64,000 bases of DNA from Acidimicrobiales bacterium (lineage in GTDB: Bacteria; Actinomycetota; Acidimicrobiia; Acidimicrobiales; SZUA-35): NCBI GenBank assembly GCA_028285495.1, contig JANQPB010000031.1, positions 49,812 through 113,811 of the forward strand. The letters are read 5' to 3'. Each line of letters starts with the position of its first letter. Position 1 is the first letter of the stretch. Under the pieces are notes generated by a model, which searched no databases, was not told the DNA's origin, and worked only from the letters and a program-made list of their open reading frames with translations. The translations under genes and the position numbers were made by a program. Shown here piece by piece: positions 49,250 to 57,727 of the stretch.

Positions 49250-49963
49250 TCACGGCGACCGGGTCCGTCGGCCGAAGATCGCCGAGCCGATCCGGACCAT
49301 CGTGGCCCCCTCGGCCACCGCCAGTTCGTAGTCGGCGCTCATCCCCATCGACAGCTCGGCCACGCCACAGGCCTCCCCCAGCTCCCGGAGCCGGGCGAAT
49401 GCCGGTCGGGGATCGGCGGCGGTCCCACCGGGCCCGGTCGGCCCGATGGTCATCAGGCCGAGGGGACGGAGCCCCGCCTCGCCGGCCCGCTCGACCAGCA
49501 TCGCCGCCTCGCCCGGCTCGCAGCCCGACTTCTGGGACTCGTCGGTGGTGTTGACCTGGATCAGGACGCGGGCCCCGGGGTCCCGCTTGGCGATCTCGTC
49601 GACGAGTGCGACGCGGTCGACCGTCTGCCACAACCAGACCCGGCCGGCCAGGCGCTTGACCTTGTTGCGCTGGAGGCCGCCGATGAAGTGCCATCGGGCC
49701 TCGATACCGGCCTCGGCGGCGGCGTCGGCCTTCTCGACCAGTTCCTGTCCGTAGTTCTCGCCGAGGTCGACCAGCCCGGCGGCGACGGCGGCCTCGGCGT
49801 AGCTCAGCGGGAAGGTCTTCGTCACCCCGATGACGGCGACGTCGGCCGCTCCGCCGACCGGCAGACCGGCAGCGGAGCGGGCGGCATCGATCCGGGCCCG
49901 GATCCTGGCCATGCGGGCGACGATCTCCGCCGGCGGCGGTGGCGGCCGGGCCGGGCCGGTCAC
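49250..49963 (-). CDS. YggS-family PLP-binding protein
   Basis: PLP homeostasis protein with a TIM-barrel fold. The 237-aa sequence has the PLP lysine in VAVIGVTKTFPLSYA, DLGENYGQELVEKA, WHFIGGLQRNKVKRL, and the C-terminal SMGMSADYELAVAEGATMVRIG. Its place between pgeF and sepF is the common actinobacterial arrangement. GTG 49963 overlaps the pgeF stop (GTGA). Confidence 0.95.
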   Translation of the reverse strand: MTGPARPPPPPAEIVARMARIRARIDAARSAAGLPVGGAADVAVIGVTKTFPLSYAEAAVAAGLVDLGENYGQELVEKADAAAEAGIEARWHFIGGLQRNKVKRLAGRVWLWQTVDRVALVDEIAKRDPGARVLIQVNTTDESQKSGCEPGEAAMLVERAGEAGLRPLGLMTIGPTGPGGTAADPRPAFARLRELGEACGVAELSMGMSADYELAVAEGATMVRIGSAIFGRRTRSP

Positions 49964-50646
49964 GCCGGCTCCGCCGGCTCAAGCCAGGCGACGGCCGTCT
50001 GGCGGGCCCGGTCACCGCGGGTCCGGTGGCTGAACCAGCGGGGGTCGCTGGTGCACGGTGGGCGCTCGGGGGCCGGCCAGCCGGCCCGCCGGCAGGCCTC
50101 GGCCACCCCGGCGGGCACGTCGAGCGCCGGCCGGCCGTCGTCGGTGGTCGACGCCACGGTCGGGCCGTAACGCTCGACGACCGTGGCCAGGTCGTCGGCC
50201 CCGAACTCGTACGCGGCCGGCGAGATGCACGGTCCGAGCAGTGCGGCCACCGGCTCGCCGGCGAGGCGCCGCAGCTCGGCTCCGGCCCGCTCGACGATCC
50301 CGGCGCTCAGCCCACGCCAGCCGGCGTGGACGACGGCGACACCCCGGTCGGCGGCCAGGACGACCGGCGCACAGTCGGCGGTGGTGACGGCGATCGGACA
50401 CCCGGACTCGGTGGTCAGCAGCCCGTCACCCTCCTCGCCGCCTTGCTCACCCGGCCCGGTCACGTGGTGCACCCGGTCGCCGTGGACCTGCACCAGCCAG
50501 CTCCACGGCCCCGGCGCGATGCGAACCCGGCGCTCGTCGAGGCCCGGCGTCGGGTCGACCACCCGGAAGTCGCCGTCGTCGGTATCGGTGAACACCACCC
50601 GGAGCCGACGACCGTCGGCCAACTCGATCGTGTGTCGGCCGCCCAT
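49960..50646 (-). CDS. pgeF: Multicopper-polyphenol-oxidase-type laccase-domain protein (PgeF/YfiH)
   Basis: DUF152/YfiH-family protein; the E. coli relative edits misincorporated residues in peptidoglycan precursors (UDP-MurNAc-L-Ser hydrolase), and others act as purine nucleosidases. The 228-aa product keeps the metal ligands in QVHGDRVHHV, TTADCAPVVLA and VVHAGWRGLSAGI, and also GPCISPAAYEFG. It lies directly after ftsZ on the same strand. Confidence 0.93.
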   Translation of the reverse strand: MGGRHTIELADGRRLRVVFTDTDDGDFRVVDPTPGLDERRVRIAPGPWSWLVQVHGDRVHHVTGPGEQGGEEGDGLLTTESGCPIAVTTADCAPVVLAADRGVAVVHAGWRGLSAGIVERAGAELRRLAGEPVAALLGPCISPAAYEFGADDLATVVERYGPTVASTTDDGRPALDVPAGVAEACRRAGWPAPERPPCTSDPRWFSHRTRGDRARQTAVAWLEPAEPA

Positions 50647-50684
50647 CTCCGTCGGAACCGGTCGCCGTCGCCGTGCGCCGACGG

Positions 50685-51800
50685 CTACTTCAGGAACGAC
50701 GGGACGTCGAAGTCGTCGTCGAGGTCGTCCTCGTCGTCGTCGAACAGGTCGATCGTGCCGTTCGTCGACTCCTCGACCGGCTCGGGCCGCTCCGCCCGCC
50801 TCGGGCGCACGAACGTGGTCTCGTCGGTCAGGTCTATCCGCTCGACCCGGGTGTCCTCGTAGTGATCGAAGCCGGCGGCGATCACGGTGACCTGGATCTC
50901 GTCGTCGAGGCTCTCGTCGACCACCGTGCCGAAGATGATGTTGGCGTCCGGGTGGGCGACGTCGTGGATGATCTCGGCCGCCTCCGACACCTCGAACAGC
51001 CCGAGCTCGCTCGAGCCGGCGATCGTCAGCAGGATGCCGCGGGCCCCCTCGATCGAGGCCTCGAGCAACGGGCTGGCGATGGCGGCCCGCGATGCGGCCA
51101 GGGCCCGGCCCTCGCCGCCGGCCCGGCCGATGCCCATCAGGGCGCTGCCGGCGTTGTGCATGATCATCTTCACGTCGGCGAAGTCGGTGTTGATCAGGCC
51201 GGGGGTGGTGATCAGGTCGGCGATACCGCTGACGCCCTGGAGGAGGATCTCGTCGGCCATCCGGAACGCCGACACCATCGATGTCTTCTCGTCGGCGATC
51301 GACAGCAGCCGGTCGTTCGGGATGACGATCTGGGTGTCGACCTTCTCCTTCAGCCGGTTGATGCCGGCCTCCGCCTGCGCGGCGCGGCGACGGCCCTCGA
51401 ACCCGAAGGGGCGGGTGATGACGGCGATCGTCAGCGCCCCTTGGCTCTTGGCCACCTCGGCGATCACGGGGGCGGCACCGGTACCGGTGCCACCGCCCTC
51501 GCCGGCGGTGATGAAGACCATGTCGGCCCCCTGCAGGGCCTGGCTGATCTCGTCTCGGTGCTCCTCGGCAGCCTGCTGGCCGATGGCGGGATCGCTCCCG
51601 GCCCCCAGTCCGCGGGTCAGCTCGCGCCCGATGTGGATCTTGGTCTCGGCGTCGCTCATGAGCAACGCCTGTGCGTCGGTGTTGACGGCGACGAACTCGA
51701 CGCCGCGGAGGCCGGCGTCGATCATCCGGTTCACCGCATTGCAGCCGCCACCGCCGACTCCGACGACCTTGACGACGGCAACGTAGTTCTGCGTGTTCAT
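50685..51800 (-). CDS. ftsZ: Cell division protein FtsZ
   Basis: Tubulin-like GTPase building the Z-ring. The 371-aa protein has KVVGVGGGGCNAVNRMID, AVNTDAQAL and the GTP-binding signature GEGGGTGTGAAPVIAE (near residue 100-115). The T7-loop region is intact, and after a short acidic linker come the conserved C-terminal residues DVPSFLK that bind SepF and similar partners. It follows ftsQ after 12 nt; GGGAA precedes the ATG. Confidence 0.98.
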   Translation of the reverse strand: MNTQNYVAVVKVVGVGGGGCNAVNRMIDAGLRGVEFVAVNTDAQALLMSDAETKIHIGRELTRGLGAGSDPAIGQQAAEEHRDEISQALQGADMVFITAGEGGGTGTGAAPVIAEVAKSQGALTIAVITRPFGFEGRRRAAQAEAGINRLKEKVDTQIVIPNDRLLSIADEKTSMVSAFRMADEILLQGVSGIADLITTPGLINTDFADVKMIMHNAGSALMGIGRAGGEGRALAASRAAIASPLLEASIEGARGILLTIAGSSELGLFEVSEAAEIIHDVAHPDANIIFGTVVDESLDDEIQVTVIAAGFDHYEDTRVERIDLTDETTFVRPRRAERPEPVEESTNGTIDLFDDDEDDLDDDFDVPSFLK

Positions 51801-51812
51801 TGGATTCCCAGG

Positions 51813-52727
51813 CTAGCAGTCGGCGGGTACGGAGTCTGGCTCTTCCGCCAGGGCGTTCGCACCCGGGGCGGCGGCGTTCTCGCCGCCGATGGGCGGCAGC
51901 TCGGTGGTCCGGGTGATGACCGGGGACGCCGGCACCCGGACGTCGATCGTGTCGAGGCAGGTCAGGTCGACCCTGGCGAGGACGGTCTCGACAGCCTGGA
52001 GCTTGGCCCCGAGCTCATCGCCGGCTCCGAGGTTGGCGCGACCGCCGTCGGTCAGTTCGACGTGGATGTCGTCGCCGACGAGGGCGATGGCGGCCACCCG
52101 CTCGGCCAGCTCCGGTGGAAGGCCCTGGGCCAGGGCGACCATCGGCAGCACGGCGTCCGGGGCCGGTTCGCCGGCGACCCCCGAGCCCTCGATGCCCCGG
52201 AGGGGGAGGTAGCCGTCCGGGCGGCTGTCGACGATCTCGAGCTGTCGTCCGTGGTCGTCGACCAGGGCGAAGCCGGACCCGGCGGGGATGACGGCGGTGG
52301 CCGGGCGCTCGGTGACCGTGATCTCGATCCCGCCCATCCACGACCGCTCGACGGTGACGGTCCCGACCCAGGGCACCAGCTCGACGGCGGCGGTGGCGCC
52401 GTCGAGGTCGACCTCGAGCAGGCCCTGCCCCGGGCGGATGCCGGAGGCGTCGACGATGGCGTCGACCTCGGCCCGCTGGTTGCCGACCACGACGATCTCG
52501 TCGACATCGAACCACGAGCTGTTGACGAAGGCGATCACGCCGACCGCCAGGCTCGTCACCGCCGCCAGCCCGAGCACGAGGCGGAGGCGGCGCAGCCCCT
52601 CCCGGCGCTCGACGGCGAGCCGACGGGCCTCGAAACGGTCTCGTCCGTCAGCGGATGCGTTCGACGGGCGGGCGGACGACGGCGACCTGCCGGCGGCTCG
52701 GGTCCTGGTCGTGGTCCTGGTGCTCAA
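51813..52727 (-). CDS. ftsQ: Cell division protein FtsQ (POTRA domain)
   Basis: Bitopic divisome protein. The 304-aa product has a basic disordered N-terminus, one TM helix (about residues 50-70), a POTRA domain (FDVDEIVVVGNQRAEVDAI, ASGIRPGQGLLEVDL) and a FtsQ-type beta domain (IEITVTERPATAVI). The TTG start at 52727 overlaps the murB stop (TTGA); no ATG or GTG is better placed. Confidence 0.9.
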   Translation of the reverse strand: MSTRTTTRTRAAGRSPSSARPSNASADGRDRFEARRLAVERREGLRRLRLVLGLAAVTSLAVGVIAFVNSSWFDVDEIVVVGNQRAEVDAIVDASGIRPGQGLLEVDLDGATAAVELVPWVGTVTVERSWMGGIEITVTERPATAVIPAGSGFALVDDHGRQLEIVDSRPDGYLPLRGIEGSGVAGEPAPDAVLPMVALAQGLPPELAERVAAIALVGDDIHVELTDGGRANLGAGDELGAKLQAVETVLARVDLTCLDTIDVRVPASPVITRTTELPPIGGENAAAPGANALAEEPDSVPADC

Positions 52728-53707
52728 CCGAGGTTCTCCTCGTCGAAGCCGATGAGACGGTTCTCGACGTGCAGCTCGATCCCGGTCGCAGCCGCCACCC
52801 GCAGCCTGATCTGGCGGATGAGGGCGACGACGTCGTCGGCGGAACCGCCCGGGTCGGCCTGGATGAAGTTGGCGTGCTTGGTCGACACCTCGGCCGTGCC
52901 GACCCGGAGTCCCTTGAGACCGAGCGAGTCGATGAGCCGGCCGGCCGAGTCGCCATCCGGGTTGGTGAAGACGCTGCCGGCGTTGGCGCCGCCGGGCTGG
53001 TTGGCCCGCCGCCAGCTCACGATCTCGGAGATCTCGGCGCTCGACCGCTCGGCGTCGCCGGGGGCCAGCGCCAGCTCGGCCCAGAGCACCAGGTGGGCGG
53101 GGCCGAGCGCGGAGTGCCGGTAGGAGAGGTCCAGCTCGGCCGCCGACCAGGCCCTCGGCCCGCCGGTCCGCAGGTCGAAGACCGAGACCTCGGTGAGGTT
53201 GGCGGCCATGTCGGAGCCGTGGCCGCCCGCATTCATCCGGACGGCGCCGCCGATGGAGCCGGGGACGCCGACCGCCCACTCGAAGCCGGTCAACCCGGCC
53301 GCCGCCGATCGGCGGGCCACCACCGGGAGCAGGGCCCGGGCCCCGGCCCGGACCGAGGCGGTCTCGGGGTCGATGCTGATCTCCTCGAACGACGGGCCGA
53401 GGTGCACGGCGATGCCGGCGAAGCCGCGATCGGCGACCAGCAGGTTGGAGCCCTTGCCGACCGCGAGGGTCGGGCAGCCGGACGCCTCGACGGCGTCGCG
53501 CACCCGCTCGAGGTCGGCGACCGAGTCGGCCTCGACGAACAGCGCCGCCGGCCCGCCGACCCGGTAGGTGCAGAACGGGCCGAGGTCGACGTCGCGCCGG
53601 CCAAGCGGGCCGAGCACCACGGCGGCCGCCTCGACGGCTGCGACCTCGTCGAGCGCCCCTCCGGCGTCGGCGCCGGACGAGGTGTCGGTGGTCGGTCCCG
53701 GCGTCAT
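52724..53707 (-). CDS. murB: UDP-N-acetylenolpyruvoylglucosamine reductase MurB
   Basis: FAD-dependent reductase forming UDP-MurNAc. The 327-aa protein has TYRVGGPAALFVEADS, AVGKGSNLLVADRGF, WAVGVPGSIGGAVRMNAGGH, NQPGGANAGSVFTNP (the Ser that protonates substrate) and the closing HVENRLIG. A short Thr/Ala-rich N-terminus precedes it. ATG 53707 overlaps the murC stop. Confidence 0.97.
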   Translation of the reverse strand: MTPGPTTDTSSGADAGGALDEVAAVEAAAVVLGPLGRRDVDLGPFCTYRVGGPAALFVEADSVADLERVRDAVEASGCPTLAVGKGSNLLVADRGFAGIAVHLGPSFEEISIDPETASVRAGARALLPVVARRSAAAGLTGFEWAVGVPGSIGGAVRMNAGGHGSDMAANLTEVSVFDLRTGGPRAWSAAELDLSYRHSALGPAHLVLWAELALAPGDAERSSAEISEIVSWRRANQPGGANAGSVFTNPDGDSAGRLIDSLGLKGLRVGTAEVSTKHANFIQADPGGSADDVVALIRQIRLRVAAATGIELHVENRLIGFDEENLG

Positions 53708-55080
53708 CGGTCTCGCAGCCCGGCGAGGACCCGGTCGGGGATCGTGGTGAGGTCGCCGGCCCCGAGGGTCAGGCAGAGGTCGCCCTGGCGGAGCTCGTCG
53801 ACGATGGCAGGGACCAGGTCGTCCAGCGACTCGACGTAGCGCACGTCGGACTCCGGGTCGTGCTCGGTCACCACCTGCACGATCAGTTCGGCGGTGATCC
53901 CCGGCCGCGGCGCCTCGCCCGAGGAGTAGATGCCGGTCACGAACAGCACGTCGGCCTCGTCGAAGGCGCCGCCGAACGTCGACCACAGCTGCTCGGTACG
54001 GCTGTAGCGGTGCGGCTGGAAGGCGGCGACGACCCGATCGGGCCCGAGCGACCTGGCGGCGGCCAGCGCCGCCTCGACCTCCGTCGGGAGGTGGGCGTAG
54101 TCGTCGACCAGCTGGATGCCGTCGGTCTCGCCCCGCCGCTCGAAGCGCCGGCCGACGCCGCCGAACCGGTTGATGGCCTCGGCCGCCTTGGCCGGGTCGG
54201 CGCCGAGTCCGATGGCGGTGGCCAGCGCCGCGGTGGCGTTGCGGGCGTTGTGCATGCCCGGTTGACCGAGGCGGATGTCCAGGTCGCCGGCCGGCCCGGC
54301 CACCGTGAAGCTGACCCCGGTCGGGGTCGGCACCGGGTCGACGATGCGCCAGGTCGCCCCCGCCGTGGCGCCGTAGGTGATGATCTCCGACGCCGCCGTC
54401 CGCTCGGCCAGCGCAGCCGAGCCGGGATCGTCGAGGCAGAGGACCCGGGGGCCGGGGGCCTGGGTGACGAACTGCTCGAACGCCTCACGCAGGCCGTCGA
54501 AGCCGCCGTAGTGCTCGAGGTGGTCCGGCTCGACGTTGGTGACGACGACGGCCTCGGCGTCGAGGCGGACGAAGGTGCCGTCGCTCTCGTCGGCCTCGAC
54601 GACCAGGAACTCGCCGGAGCCGACGGCGGCGCCCCGATCGACGTCGCGCAGGTCGCCACCGACGATGTAGGCCGGGTCGAGGCCGGCGCCGACCATCGCT
54701 GCGGTCAGCATCGCCGACGTGGTCGTCTTGCCGTGCGTGCCGGCCACTGCCACCGTTCGCCACGCCCTCGAGATCTCGGCCAGGATGTCGGCCCGGCGCA
54801 GCACCGGCAGCCCCCGCTCGACCGCGGCGACCAGCTCGGGGTTGGTGGCCGGGATGGCGGTCGAGTGGGTCACGGCGTCGACGTCGCCGACGTTGGCCGC
54901 ATCGTGGCCGATCGACACGGCGACGCCCCTGGCCTCGAGCCGCTCGGTGACGACCGACCGGTTGAGGTCGGAGCCCGACACGGTGTGGCCACCCCCGATC
55001 AGGACCTCGGCGATGGCGCTCATGCCGGCGCCACCGACGCCGACGATGTGGATCCGGCGAGGGCGGTCGAGTTCGATCAC
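53704..55080 (-). CDS. murC: UDP-N-acetylmuramate--L-alanine ligase MurC
   Basis: ATP-dependent ligase adding L-Ala to UDP-MurNAc. The 458-aa protein has the UDP-binding IHIVGVGGAGMSAIAEVL, the ATP P-loop VAVAGTHGKTTTSAMLTA, VEADESDGTFV, and HNARNATAALATAI. The DDYAHLPTEVEAAL motif, which in other MurC proteins reads HHPTE, and FQPHRYSRTEQ follow. GTG 55080 overlaps the murG stop. Confidence 0.97.
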   Translation of the reverse strand: MIELDRPRRIHIVGVGGAGMSAIAEVLIGGGHTVSGSDLNRSVVTERLEARGVAVSIGHDAANVGDVDAVTHSTAIPATNPELVAAVERGLPVLRRADILAEISRAWRTVAVAGTHGKTTTSAMLTAAMVGAGLDPAYIVGGDLRDVDRGAAVGSGEFLVVEADESDGTFVRLDAEAVVVTNVEPDHLEHYGGFDGLREAFEQFVTQAPGPRVLCLDDPGSAALAERTAASEIITYGATAGATWRIVDPVPTPTGVSFTVAGPAGDLDIRLGQPGMHNARNATAALATAIGLGADPAKAAEAINRFGGVGRRFERRGETDGIQLVDDYAHLPTEVEAALAAARSLGPDRVVAAFQPHRYSRTEQLWSTFGGAFDEADVLFVTGIYSSGEAPRPGITAELIVQVVTEHDPESDVRYVESLDDLVPAIVDELRQGDLCLTLGAGDLTTIPDRVLAGLRDR

Positions 55081-56315
55081 GTCTGGCTCCCGTCGTCGTT
55101 GCCGCTCCCTGCGCTCGGCCGGCCGCCGCTGACCGTCAGCAACAGCCGGCCGACGTCGGTCGCAGCGTCCGGTCTGGCGACCGATCGGGCGGCCGTGGCC
55201 ATCGCCTCGCGGCGGGCGGCCGCCTCGGGCGACCGGCCGACCAGCGGATCGAGCAGTTCGGCCAGCCTGGCACCGTCGACCTCGGCGTCGTCGATCACGA
55301 TCGCCGCTCCGGCCTCCTCCAGCTCGCCGGTGTTGGCCCGCTGATGGTCCCTCGGCGCGTTCGGCAGCGGCACCAACACGGCCGGCAGGCCGGCCACCGC
55401 CAGCTCGGTCACGGTCGACGCCCCGGCCCGGCACACCGCCACGTCGGCCGCCACCAGGAGGTCGGGCATGTGGTTCTCGTAGGCCACCCGGAGATACGGC
55501 ATCGTCTGCGCTGGCTGGGGGCCGCCGTGGCTCTCCCAGTCGCGACGACCGACGACGTGGTAGAGGACGACGTCGTCGCGCTCGGACCAGCGACCGGCGA
55601 GGTCGTTCACCGCGGTGTTGATCCGGGTGGCGCCGAGCGAGCCGGCCCACACTGCGACGATCGTCGGTCGGGACGGGCCGACGAGCGAACCGGCGCCGGG
55701 ACCGGCGGGCTGCTGGTCGGCGTAGCGCTCGACGAGTCCCGTCGCCGCCCGCTCGGCGTCGGCCCCGGCGACCGCCTCGACGATGGACGGGCGGATCGGG
55801 TTGCCGGTGAGGACGCCGTCCGGCAGATCGGTGTCGGGGAACGGGATGGCGTTGGCCTTGGCGAACCGTCCGAAGAGCCGGTTGACGGCGCTGGCCCTGG
55901 CGTTCTGCTCGGTCACCACCAGGGGCACCCGCAGCACGACGGCGGCGGCCGAGACGGCGAAGGCGGCGTAGCCGCCGAGGCACAACACCGCCCGCGGTCG
56001 GCGGCGGGCCACGATGGCCAGGCCCTTGACCAGGCCGGCCAGGAGGCCGGCGACGGCGCCGACGTTGGCCGCCAGACCCCGCGGCGAGAGGCTTCGCTGG
56101 ATTCCCCGTCCGGGCAGCAGGTCGATCGTGAAGCCGGCCTCGGGCACCAGATCCCGCTCGTTGCCCCGGACCCCGCCGACGAAGTGGACCTCGTCGGTCG
56201 CCAGGCCGAGCGAGACCAGCGCCTGGCCGACGGCGATCCCGGGGTTGGTGTGGCCGGCGGTCCCCCCGCCGGTGATCAGGACCGGCCCGCTCGGCCGGGA
56301 GAAGGGCGACGGCAC
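55077..56315 (-). CDS. murG: Undecaprenyldiphospho-muramoylpentapeptide beta-N-acetylglucosaminyltransferase MurG
   Basis: GT28 enzyme turning lipid I into lipid II on the inner membrane face. The 412-aa protein has VLITGGGTAGHTNPGIAVG, FVGGVRGNERDLVPEAGF, LCLGGYAAFAVSAAA, VTEQNARASAVNRL, and the donor region CRAGASTVTELAVAGLPAVL followed by PLPNAPRDHQRANT. It starts 8 nt after ftsW with AGGGGG four bases before the GTG. A disordered insertion around residues 195-210 lengthens it. Confidence 0.96.
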   Translation of the reverse strand: MPSPFSRPSGPVLITGGGTAGHTNPGIAVGQALVSLGLATDEVHFVGGVRGNERDLVPEAGFTIDLLPGRGIQRSLSPRGLAANVGAVAGLLAGLVKGLAIVARRRPRAVLCLGGYAAFAVSAAAVVLRVPLVVTEQNARASAVNRLFGRFAKANAIPFPDTDLPDGVLTGNPIRPSIVEAVAGADAERAATGLVERYADQQPAGPGAGSLVGPSRPTIVAVWAGSLGATRINTAVNDLAGRWSERDDVVLYHVVGRRDWESHGGPQPAQTMPYLRVAYENHMPDLLVAADVAVCRAGASTVTELAVAGLPAVLVPLPNAPRDHQRANTGELEEAGAAIVIDDAEVDGARLAELLDPLVGRSPEAAARREAMATAARSVARPDAATDVGRLLLTVSGGRPSAGSGNDDGSQT

Positions 56316-56323
56316 GGCACCCC

Positions 56324-57727
56324 CTACGTCCTGGCCCGGCGGGCCACGCTGGTCAGGAGGCCGGCGGCGGCCAGGGCGGTGACGAGGCTGGAGCCGCCGG
56401 CCGACACGAAGGGCAGGGCCTCACCGGTGATGGGCAGCACACCGAGCACCATACCGATGTTCATGAAGGCCTGGACGAGCAGCCAACTGGTGATGCCGGC
56501 GGCCAGCAGCATGCCGAACCGGTCGGGGGCGGCCAGGGCGGCCTTGACCCCCATCCAGGCGATCAGCACGAAGGCGGCGATGAGGGCGCTGGCGCCGATC
56601 AGGCCGATCTCCTCGGCCACGATGGCGAAGATGAAGTCGGTCTGGGCGAACGGCAGGAAGCCCCACTTGGCCCGGCTGGCGCCGAGGCCGACGCCGAACA
56701 GGCCACCCGAGGCGATGCCGACCTGGCTCTGCACCGCCTGGAGGCCGACGCCCTGGGCGTGCTCCCAGGGGTTCAGCCAGCCGTCGATCCGGCTCCGCTG
56801 GTAGCCGGTGGCCAGTGCGAGGGCCACCACGCCGGCCCCGCTGACCAGGGCCCAGGCCGCCAGGCTGCGGAACTTGGCGCCGGCGACGAACAGCATGATC
56901 ACCGCCACTGCGGCAAGGATGACCGGCGTGCCGAGCTTGGGCTGGAGCAGCAGCAGGGCCGAGGCGGCGTAGACGGTGACCATCACCGGCCGGACGGTCA
57001 GCTCGGGCCGGTCCATGCGCCGCTCCCGCCTGGCCAGCAGGTCAGCGACGAAGATGATCAGCGCCAGCTTGGCCAGCTCGGCCGGCTGGATGACAAACGG
57101 GCCATAGCCGAGCCACCGGGTCGAGCCGTTGCGGGTGATGCCGAGGCCAGGGATCAGGAGCACGACCAGCAGCACGAAGCAGAGCCCCATCAGGGGGCCG
57201 GCGATGCGCCGGAGGTGCCGGTAGTCGAGCCGGCTGGTGACGACGAAGGCCACGGCGCCGATGGCGGCCCAGACCGCCTGGCGCTTGAACTGGTAGAACG
57301 GCGACTCGCCGAACTGGTGGACGCTGGGAACCGACGACGCCGACAGGACCATGACCAGGCCGAACAGGGTGAGTCCGACGAAGGCGGTCAGGAGGTAGGC
57401 GGCGTAGCGCTCGCCGACCTCGGTCACCGGGAGGGCCGGTCGCCGGGAGCGCCTGGTCGCCGCCCGGCCGCCTGCGCGCGAGCGGTTGGCCCCGGTGCTC
57501 GTGACGCCCGGCCGCCCGTAGGCCTGCGTCGTGGTGCGGGCACCGGCTCCCGACCGCCTCGTCGACGCCTTCCGCTTCGCCGTCGAGCTCGCCTTCGCAC
57601 CCGCCGACCTCGTCGACGCCTTCCGCTTCGCCGTCGAGCGCGAGCCGGTTGCCCGCGTCGTCGTCGTGGTCGAGCGGTCGACCGGGGCCCTCGTCGAGCC
57701 CCGCGTCGATGAGCGGGTCGAGGTCAT
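56324..57727 (-). CDS. ftsW: Lipid II polymerase / cell division protein FtsW
   Basis: SEDS-family glycan polymerase. The 467-aa protein has a basic, disordered N-terminus of about 105 residues containing a duplicated STAKRKAST segment, then about ten TM helices. SEDS signatures are visible: GESPFYQFKRQAVWA, FVIQPAELAKLALI, QPKLGTPVILAA, and the C-terminal PFVSAGGSSLVTALAAAGLL. ATG 57727 overlaps the murD stop (ATGA). Confidence 0.96.
   Translation of the reverse strand: MTSTRSSTRGSTRAPVDRSTTTTTRATGSRSTAKRKASTRSAGAKASSTAKRKASTRRSGAGARTTTQAYGRPGVTSTGANRSRAGGRAATRRSRRPALPVTEVGERYAAYLLTAFVGLTLFGLVMVLSASSVPSVHQFGESPFYQFKRQAVWAAIGAVAFVVTSRLDYRHLRRIAGPLMGLCFVLLVVLLIPGLGITRNGSTRWLGYGPFVIQPAELAKLALIIFVADLLARRERRMDRPELTVRPVMVTVYAASALLLLQPKLGTPVILAAVAVIMLFVAGAKFRSLAAWALVSGAGVVALALATGYQRSRIDGWLNPWEHAQGVGLQAVQSQVGIASGGLFGVGLGASRAKWGFLPFAQTDFIFAIVAEEIGLIGASALIAAFVLIAWMGVKAALAAPDRFGMLLAAGITSWLLVQAFMNIGMVLGVLPITGEALPFVSAGGSSLVTALAAAGLLTSVARRART
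57557..57638. repeat. Pair of 31-nt direct repeats inside ftsW
   Basis: The same 31 bases occur at 57557-57587 and 57608-57638, offset by 51 nt (17 codons). They encode the repeated STAKRKAST part of the basic N-terminal tail. Confidence 0.85.
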
